DNA of 64,000 bases from Chryseobacterium gleum (GTDB lineage Bacteria; Bacteroidota; Bacteroidia; Flavobacteriales; Flavobacteriaceae), in assembly GCA_945881885.1 (NCBI GenBank), contig CAMCVI010000004.1, forward strand, positions 62,001 through 126,000, in the 5' to 3' direction. The first letter of the stretch is position 1, and every line of letters starts with the position of its first letter. Positions 57,484 to 64,000 of the stretch are shown piece by piece. A program made the translations under genes and the position numbers. Below the pieces are notes generated by a model. It saw only the letters and a program-made list of their open reading frames with translations, was not told the DNA's origin and did no database searches.

Positions 57484-58332
57484 TTAAAACAACTTTTCTT
57501 TCATTTTTTTCCATCTATAACTTCTTATCCATTTTGCTTGTTCTGGAGAAACAAATAAAGGTTTTCCTGAAGTTTTGGCTTTCCAAAAACCCATTATATA
57601 ATCGATAAATAATTGTGGTTTTCCTTTTCTTGAAGCTAATTTTAATGATGCAATTGCAGTAATAAAAAACCCGTAACCCAAGCTGTAAAACGCTTCGCCT
57701 TGCTTATATCTTGCAGCTTTAGTATAACTGGCTCCGGTTGGTTTTAGGTGCTTTACGTGCAAACTTTCATCGGTAACCACTTTCCAATTGTAAAATTTAC
57801 ATAATAATTCGTCCACGGTATCCCAACCCATCGCAGGTTTTAATCCACCAATTTGCTTGTACGTTTCTTTTCTATATGCTTTTAATGCGCCTCTAATATG
57901 GTCTTTATCGGTTAAGTTTTCTAAAATCCAATCGCCATTTTTTTCAATGTAACAAAAGCCACCAACCATTCCAATTGTTGAATCAGATTGAAAATGTTTT
58001 ATGATAGTTTCAAAATAATTATTTGGAAAAATCAAATCGGCATCTACTTTTACAATAACATCGTATTGGTCATCAATATGTTTTTCACCTTCATGAAACG
58101 CTTGAATTACTTTACTTCCTGGAAGATGAATTGCATCCGATTTTTTATTGACTAAAGTAACAAACGGATATTTTTCCGAAAAATTGGTTACAATTTCAGC
58201 GGTACTATCTGAAGAGCCATCATTCACTACAATAATTTTCGATGGCAAAACTGTTTGCGCTACCAAAGATTGTAACGTTATAGCCATAAAAGCTTCTTCG
58301 TTGTATGCGGGTATGATAATGTAATATTTCAT
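57484..58332 (-). CDS. Glycosyltransferase family 2
   Basis: YIIIPAYNEEAFMAITLQSLVAQTVLPSKIIVVNDGSSDST; VDADLIFP. Confidence 0.94.
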   Translation of the reverse strand: MKYYIIIPAYNEEAFMAITLQSLVAQTVLPSKIIVVNDGSSDSTAEIVTNFSEKYPFVTLVNKKSDAIHLPGSKVIQAFHEGEKHIDDQYDVIVKVDADLIFPNNYFETIIKHFQSDSTIGMVGGFCYIEKNGDWILENLTDKDHIRGALKAYRKETYKQIGGLKPAMGWDTVDELLCKFYNWKVVTDESLHVKHLKPTGASYTKAARYKQGEAFYSLGYGFFITAIASLKLASRKGKPQLFIDYIMGFWKAKTSGKPLFVSPEQAKWIRSYRWKKMKEKLF

Positions 58333-58400
58333 GTGGAAAATTCCAATTTTTTTAAAATTCCAAATTCCAACTTAAAAGGTCGAATAATTTGGGATTTGGG
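58331..58400. repeat. Heptad-phased palindromic intergenic repeat between glycosyltransferase and methyltransferase genes
   Basis: AATTCCA AATTCCA against GGGATTT GGGATTT (complementary with G/T wobbles). Confidence 0.6.
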
Positions 58401-58402
58401 AT

Positions 58403-58933
58403 TTATTTTTCGGGACTTCTTTCTGCATAAACCAGATAATACCTTGGTGTAAACCATCTTAAATACGGTCTAAACCCAATTTTTTTTACGGGATGCGTAA
58501 ATTTGATACTGTCTATAATTTGGAAACCTGTTTTTTCTAATAACCAATCCAATTGCCAATCTTCAAATTCGTGGTAATGTCTGTCCCATTTGTCGGTTTT
58601 GCTCCGGTATGCAGATGAAAACCACAAGCGTAAGGGAATAGAAATTAAGATTTTATCACATTTTACATTTTCTAAAATGGTGAACGGATTTAATAAATGT
58701 TCAAAAATTTCAAATCCTGTAAATACTTCGTATTTTTCTTCGCGTAAAGCGGCTTGATTGGTATCTAAATCTTCTCCTTTTGTATTGATAACGGTATACT
58801 GGTTTTCTACCATAATTTTTGAAAAAGGATTGGGAACACCTAAATCAAAAATAGTTTCAGATGTTGAAATATGTTTTTTTAAAAATGCTAAAGTAATATT
58901 GAAGCGTTTACTAGGATATGTTTTTTCGTACAT
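58403..58933 (-). CDS. Class I SAM-dependent methyltransferase-like protein
   Basis: TIFDLGVPNPFSKIM, YEVFTGFEIFEHLLNPFTILENVKCDKILISIPLRLW. Confidence 0.8.
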   Translation of the reverse strand: MYEKTYPSKRFNITLAFLKKHISTSETIFDLGVPNPFSKIMVENQYTVINTKGEDLDTNQAALREEKYEVFTGFEIFEHLLNPFTILENVKCDKILISIPLRLWFSSAYRSKTDKWDRHYHEFEDWQLDWLLEKTGFQIIDSIKFTHPVKKIGFRPYLRWFTPRYYLVYAERSPEK

Positions 58934-58976
58934 TTCTAATTATAAATTTATTAGTGCAAATATAATTAAATAGTTG

Positions 58977-58984
58977 TATTTTTG
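58977..58984 (+). promoter_or_regulatory. Bacteroidetes -7 promoter motif TATTTTTG
   Basis: TAnnTTTG match upstream of the amidohydrolase gene. Confidence 0.45.
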
Positions 58985-59022
58985 ATTTATATGAAGGTAA
59001 CAATCTCTTTAAACTATACATT

Positions 59023-60294
59023 ATGAAATATTTATTTTTCTCATTATTTGTAAGCTTTTTGTCTTTTTCTCAAAATAAGACAGTAATTAAGTGTGGAAAA
59101 TTAGCTGATGTTAAAACACGAAAAATGTTAGAAAATCAGACGATAATTATTTTAAATAACACCATTGAAAAAATAATTGTAGGCGATTATACGGTTCATG
59201 CTACAGATGTTTTTTATGATTTATCTAAGTATACTGTAATGCCAGGTTTAATTGACATGCATGTACATGTAGAACATCAAACAAGTGCCAAGCAATATTT
59301 AGAAGAATTTACATTAAATGAGGCAGATGTTGCATTTAGAGCTGTTGGTTATGTGAAAACAACCTTAAATTGCGGTTTTACTTCGGTTAGAGATTTAGGT
59401 GGAACAGGCGTAAATATATCTTTAAGAAACGCAATTGATAGCGGTTTAATTGAAGGTCCACGTATTTTTACAGCTGGAAAATCAATTGCTTCAACTGGTG
59501 GACATGCCGATCCAACAAATGGGTATAGACAAGATTTAATGGGAAATCCTGGGCCGAAAGATGGCGTGGCTAACGGAGTAGATGAATGTGTAAAAGCAGT
59601 AAGGCAAAGGTATAAAGATGGTTCTGATTGTATCAAAATTACAGCTTCCGGTGGGGTTTTAAGTGTAGCGAAAAGCGGTGAAAATTCGCAATTTACTATT
59701 GAAGAAATTCAAACTATAGTTGCAACAGCTAAAGATTATGGTTTTAAAGTTGCAGCACATTGTCATGGTGAAGAAGCTATGAAAAGAGCGGTTTTAGGCG
59801 GCGTGCATTCTATTGAACACGGCACTTACATGAGTGAAGAAGTTATGCAGTTGATGAAAGAACGCGGAACCTATTTGGTACCAACAATTACAGCCGGAAA
59901 GGCAGTTGGTGCTTTTGCCAAGAAACCCAATTATTATCCAGATGTTGTGGTGCCAAAAGCATTAGCAATTGGTCCGAAAATACAAGGAACATTTGCTAAA
60001 GCATACAAATTTGGCGTTAAAATTGCTTTTGGAACAGATGCTGGCGTTTTTGAACACGGCGAAAATTGGAAAGAATTTGTTTACATGAATGAAGTAGGTA
60101 TGCCATTTATGGAGATTTTGAAATCAGCAACAATGAACGCCGCAGATTTATTAGGGCAGTCTGATAAATTAGGAAATTTAGAAGCTGGAAAATTTGCTGA
60201 TATTATTGCAGTTGAAGGTAATCCAGAAAAAGACATTACCGTTATGGGTAAAGTAGTTTTTGTTATGAAAGATGGCAAAGTATTTAAGAAATAA
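59023..60294 (+). CDS. Secreted metal-dependent amidohydrolase (imidazolonepropionase/Xaa-Pro dipeptidase-like)
   Basis: Signal peptide; VMPGLIDMHVHVEHQ, VAAHCHGEEAMKRAVLGGVHSIEHGTYMSEE, IAFGTDAGVFEHG, LGNLEAGKFADIIAVEGNP. Confidence 0.93.
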   Translation: MKYLFFSLFVSFLSFSQNKTVIKCGKLADVKTRKMLENQTIIILNNTIEKIIVGDYTVHATDVFYDLSKYTVMPGLIDMHVHVEHQTSAKQYLEEFTLNEADVAFRAVGYVKTTLNCGFTSVRDLGGTGVNISLRNAIDSGLIEGPRIFTAGKSIASTGGHADPTNGYRQDLMGNPGPKDGVANGVDECVKAVRQRYKDGSDCIKITASGGVLSVAKSGENSQFTIEEIQTIVATAKDYGFKVAAHCHGEEAMKRAVLGGVHSIEHGTYMSEEVMQLMKERGTYLVPTITAGKAVGAFAKKPNYYPDVVVPKALAIGPKIQGTFAKAYKFGVKIAFGTDAGVFEHGENWKEFVYMNEVGMPFMEILKSATMNAADLLGQSDKLGNLEAGKFADIIAVEGNPEKDITVMGKVVFVMKDGKVFKK

Positions 60295-61353
60295 TTATAC
60301 TTGATACACAATAGCATTTACATTCATTCCGGCACCAACCGATGCAAATAATATGATATCCCCTTTATGAATTTCTTGGTTTTCAATCTCACCTTTAAGC
60401 ATGGCATCGTATAAAGTAGGAACAGTGGCCACACTAGAATTGCCTAATCGATGAATGGTCATTGGCATAATGCCCTCTGGCGCGGTTTGATTGTAAAGTT
60501 TGTAAAACCTTTGAATAATAGCTTCATCCATTTTTTCATTGGCTTGATGTATCAGTATTTTTTTAATTTGATGTATTTTAATTCCACTTGCATCTAAACA
60601 TTCGGCCATGGCTTTTGGGACATTGCTTAAAGCGAATTCATAAATTTTACGCCCATGCATTTTTATATATCTTACATTTGGGTCGTGAGCTTTGTTAAAG
60701 GAATTTCCAAAAAATAAATAATTGGCTTCGTCATAGGTGAAACTAGCTGATTCATGAGCTAAAATACCGCCTTTTTCTTCGCTAGCTTCTAGTATTGTAG
60801 CGCCAGCACCATCTGAATAAATCATAGAATCTCTATCGTGCGGATCTACCACTCTAGATAACGTTTCAGCGCCTATGACAAGGCATTTTTTTGCCATTCC
60901 GGCTTTTATAAATGCAGTAGCTTGAATCACACCTTCTACCCAGCCAGGACATCCAAAAAGCACATCGTAAGCCACACATTTAGGATTTTTTATACCTAAA
61001 TTATGTTTTGTTTTTGAGGCCAAGCTAGGCAACATATCTCCTTGAATGGTGTCTTTTTTTACATCTCCAAAATTATGAGCAAATATGATATAGTCTATAG
61101 TTTCAGGATCGATATTGGCATTTTCTATGGCTTTTTTTGCTGCTATAGTAGCCATATCGGAAGTCGTTAATTCATCTGAAGCGTATCTTCTTTCCTGAAT
61201 TCCGGTTATTCCATGAAATTTTTCTGTTATTACATCATTCGATAAAGGAAAAGAAGTACCATCTTCATTTAAAAAAACATGTGAAGAAAAATCTTTGTTT
61301 GAAATTACTTCAGTAGGAATATAACTTCCAGTCCCTGTTATTTTTATAGTCAT
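60295..61353 (-). CDS. 3-oxoacyl-ACP synthase III family protein
   Basis: GITGIQERRYASDELTTSDMA, CVAYDVLFGCPGWVEGVIQA, ILIHQANEKMDEAI, LGNSSVATVPTLYDAMLKGEI. Confidence 0.93.
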   Translation of the reverse strand: MTIKITGTGSYIPTEVISNKDFSSHVFLNEDGTSFPLSNDVITEKFHGITGIQERRYASDELTTSDMATIAAKKAIENANIDPETIDYIIFAHNFGDVKKDTIQGDMLPSLASKTKHNLGIKNPKCVAYDVLFGCPGWVEGVIQATAFIKAGMAKKCLVIGAETLSRVVDPHDRDSMIYSDGAGATILEASEEKGGILAHESASFTYDEANYLFFGNSFNKAHDPNVRYIKMHGRKIYEFALSNVPKAMAECLDASGIKIHQIKKILIHQANEKMDEAIIQRFYKLYNQTAPEGIMPMTIHRLGNSSVATVPTLYDAMLKGEIENQEIHKGDIILFASVGAGMNVNAIVYQV

Positions 61354-61523
61354 AATTTTAAAATTTGAAACTAATTTTATACTAAAATACTAAATTGAAA
61401 TTCAAAAATAGCTTTACAAATTGTAATTTAAGTAATTATTACGAATTTGTTAAAAAATTTCCACTTTATTGACAATTTCAAGATTTATTGAAATTTATTT
61501 CCAGATAAAATACTTAACAAAAA

Positions 61524-61562
61524 AATCTCAAATTCACAAAATCGTAATTTGAGATTCTTAAG
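61524..61562. terminator. Terminator-like hairpin downstream of gcvP
   Basis: aaaaatctcaaattcacaaaatcgtaatttgagattctta. Confidence 0.5.
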
Positions 61563-61570
61563 TTATTTAG

Positions 61571-61632
61571 ATTTTAGACTACGAAAATCGTAAATCTAAA
61601 ATCGTAAATCTAAAATCGTAAATCGTAAATAA
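61571..61632. repeat. Heptad-phased palindromic repeat downstream of gcvP
   Basis: gattttaga c tacga aaa tcgta aa tctaaaatc hairpin, then CGTAAAT CTAAAAT CGTAAAT CTAAAAT CGTAAAT CGTAAAT. Confidence 0.85.
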
Positions 61633-61635
61633 ATA

Positions 61636-64000
61636 TTACATATACGCTTCTATTGGCGCACAAGAACAAACTAAGTTTCTGTCGCCATAAGCTTCATCAA
61701 CTCTTCTAACCGTTGGCCAAAATTTATTATCAGCAATATATTCTAGTGGAAATGCTGCCACTTCTCTAGTGTAAGGGAATACCCATTCATCTGAAGTAAC
61801 CATGGCTAAAGTGTGCGGTGCATTTTTCAAAATATTTTGAGTATCTTCTTTTGTTGAAGCATTTATTTCTTTACGAATAGCTATCATGGCGTCACAAAAA
61901 CGATCTAATTCTGCTAAATCTTCAGATTCTGTTGGTTCAATCATCAAAGTTCCTGCAACTGGGAAAGATACAGTAGGCGCGTGGAAACCATAATCCATTA
62001 ATCGTTTGGCAATATCAGTAACTTTTATGCCATTATCTTCAAAAGCACGACAATCTAAAATCATTTCATGAGCCGCTCTTCCCATTTCTCCAGAATATAA
62101 AATTGGATAATGAGCTTCTAAACGTGCTTTCATGTAATTGGCATTTAAAATGGCATATTTTGTTGCATTTGTTAGGCCTTCTGCACCTAACATACAAATG
62201 TATCCATACGAAATTAAGCAAACCAAAGCCGAACCATAAGGTGCCGCTGAAATTGCAGTAATAGCTTGGTCACCACCAACTTTAACAATCGGGTTAGATG
62301 GTAAAAAAGGAACTAATTTATCGTTAACACAAATTGGTCCAACACCAGGTCCGCCACCACCATGAGGAATAGCAAACGTTTTGTGTAGGTTTAAGTGACA
62401 AACATCTGCGCCAATAGTAGCTGGATTAGTCAACCCAACTTGTGCATTCATATTGGCACCATCCATATAAACCAATCCTCCATTTTCATGAATCAGGTTT
62501 GTAATTTCAATAATTGAACTTTCAAAAACACCATGAGTAGAAGGATAGGTTACCATTAAAGCAGCCAAATTAGCTGAATGTAAAATAGCTTTTTCTCTTA
62601 AATCTTCTACATCAATATTTCCTTCTGGAGTAGTTTTTGTAACAATAATATCCATTCCAGCCATAGCTGCTGAAGCAGGATTGGTTCCGTGTGCCGATGA
62701 TGGAATTAAACAAACCGTTCTGTGTTTATCACCTCGAGATAAATGATAGGCTCGAATGGTCATTAAACCTGCATATTCTCCTTGTGCACCAGAATTTGGT
62801 TGTAATGTTGTGCCTGTAAAACCAGTTACTTCATTTAATTGTAGTTCCAATTTTTTAAGCATAAAAAGATAACCTTCCACTTGATCTAGTGGTGCAAATG
62901 GATGAATATTGTTCCAATTTGACATAGATAATGGCAACATTTCGGCAGCAGCATTTAATTTCATCGTACAAGAACCTAATGAAATCATTGAGTGATTTAA
63001 TGCTAAATCTTTGCGCTCTAATTTTTTAATATAACGCATCAATTGGCTTTCAGAATGATTATTATTAAAAACATCATGTTGTAAGAAAGTTGATTTTCTA
63101 ATAAGATTTTCTGGTATAACAGTGGTTTCAACAAATTCCGTTACCGCTTCAAATGTTTTGTCTTTAGCTTCTGCAAAAATCGCAACAATTTGATTTATAT
63201 CTGAAATGGAAGTTGTTTCATTAAATGAAATTGAAATAGTATCCGCATCAATATAATAGAAATTTACTTCATTTTTTTCAGCAATAGCTTTTACTTTTGC
63301 TGCATCTGCTTTTACATTTATAGTATCAAAATAAGCAGTATTCGTTTGGTAAACGCCAATTTTATTTAAAGCTTCTACAGCCGTGTTAGCAGAATTATGT
63401 ACTTTATTGGCAATATAATTTAATCCTTTTGGTCCGTGATAAACTGCATACATTCCAGCCATAACTGCTAATAAAACTTGAGCAGTACAGATATTTGAAG
63501 TTGCTTTTTCACGTTTAATATGTTGTTCACGTGTTCCTAAAGCCATACGTAAGGCACGGTTTCCGTTTACATCAATTGAAACACCAATAATTCTACCCGG
63601 CATTGAGCGTTTGTATTCGTCTTTTGTTGCGAAAAAAGCAGCATGAGGGCCACCATAACCCATTGGAATTCCAAAACGTTGTGAAGTACCTACTACAACC
63701 GCAGCTCCCATTTCACCTGGAGATTTTAATTTCACTAAAGATAAAATATCAGCTGCAACAGCAACTTTAATTTCATTTTCTGATGCTTTTGCTATAAATG
63801 AAGTATAATCGTTTAATTGACCAAATTTTCCAGGATATTGAAGGATTGCTCCAAAAAAGTCTGGTGAAAAATCAAAAGTTTCATGATTTCCAACTACTAA
63901 TTCAATGTCAAGTGGCGTAGAACGAGTTTGTAAAACAGATAATGTTTGTGGTAAAATTTCTTCTGAAACAAAAAATTTAGAAACATTATTTTTCTTTTGA
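61636..64000 (-). CDS. gcvP: Glycine dehydrogenase (decarboxylating), 5' end beyond window
   Basis: ORF stays open to the right edge (FGAILQYPGKFGQLNDYTSF...LSLVKLKSPGEMGAAVVVGTSQRFGIPMGYGGPHAAFFA); PLP region NLHKTFAIPHGGGGPGVGPI. Confidence 0.97.
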   Translation of the reverse strand, partial: QKKNNVSKFFVSEEILPQTLSVLQTRSTPLDIELVVGNHETFDFSPDFFGAILQYPGKFGQLNDYTSFIAKASENEIKVAVAADILSLVKLKSPGEMGAAVVVGTSQRFGIPMGYGGPHAAFFATKDEYKRSMPGRIIGVSIDVNGNRALRMALGTREQHIKREKATSNICTAQVLLAVMAGMYAVYHGPKGLNYIANKVHNSANTAVEALNKIGVYQTNTAYFDTINVKADAAKVKAIAEKNEVNFYYIDADTISISFNETTSISDINQIVAIFAEAKDKTFEAVTEFVETTVIPENLIRKSTFLQHDVFNNNHSESQLMRYIKKLERKDLALNHSMISLGSCTMKLNAAAEMLPLSMSNWNNIHPFAPLDQVEGYLFMLKKLELQLNEVTGFTGTTLQPNSGAQGEYAGLMTIRAYHLSRGDKHRTVCLIPSSAHGTNPASAAMAGMDIIVTKTTPEGNIDVEDLREKAILHSANLAALMVTYPSTHGVFESSIIEITNLIHENGGLVYMDGANMNAQVGLTNPATIGADVCHLNLHKTFAIPHGGGGPGVGPICVNDKLVPFLPSNPIVKVGGDQAITAISAAPYGSALVCLISYGYICMLGAEGLTNATKYAILNANYMKARLEAHYPILYSGEMGRAAHEMILDCRAFEDNGIKVTDIAKRLMDYGFHAPTVSFPVAGTLMIEPTESEDLAELDRFCDAMIAIRKEINASTKEDTQNILKNAPHTLAMVTSDEWVFPYTREVAAFPLEYIADNKFWPTVRRVDEAYGDRNLVCSCAPIEAYM

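Noticed and set aside
61571-61632. Possible CRISPR-like repeat array
   Set aside because: Units are 7 nt without unique spacers and there are no cas genes; better described as a short heptad tandem array.

Overview
This is a chromosomal window from a low-GC Bacteroidetes genome. Protein families, TAnnTTTG promoters, GldA and a PorT-like protein suggest a Flavobacterium-like organism. It is almost wholly coding and mostly core genes: mrdA-mreDCB (mrdA runs off the left edge), purH, an ABC permease, an outer-membrane/GLPGLI cluster, a compact N-glycan degradation operon (GH20, glycosylasparaginase, CutC, GH2 beta-mannosidase), hppA, pdhB, etfBA, nupG/thyA/folA, menG-porT-like, bamA/tamA-like, fba, accD, metK, split metH, metF, gldA, aroF-rsgA-dtd-mazG-aroA, mla-like ABC genes, a fabH-like gene and gcvP (runs off the right edge). 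I saw no rRNA, tRNA, CRISPR array, transposase or phage genes. The most interesting signals are non-coding or mosaic. (1) A family of heptad-phased (7-nt period) intergenic repeats occurs at about a dozen gene junctions. Each locus has its own heptamer, several fold as palindromes, and some run into coding sequence (aroA, folA and possibly metH). (2) The metK/metH intergenic region appears to hold two different SAM riboswitch classes back to back: SAM-II-like upstream of metK (-) and SAM-I upstream of metH (+). (3) An in-place remnant of soluble pyrophosphatase lies beside the membrane pyrophosphatase gene. (4) Two small cassette-like insertions flank thyA, one with 25/27 inverted repeats and one with a degenerate attC-like palindrome. 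All calls come from reading the sequence and the supplied ORFs; no database search was run.
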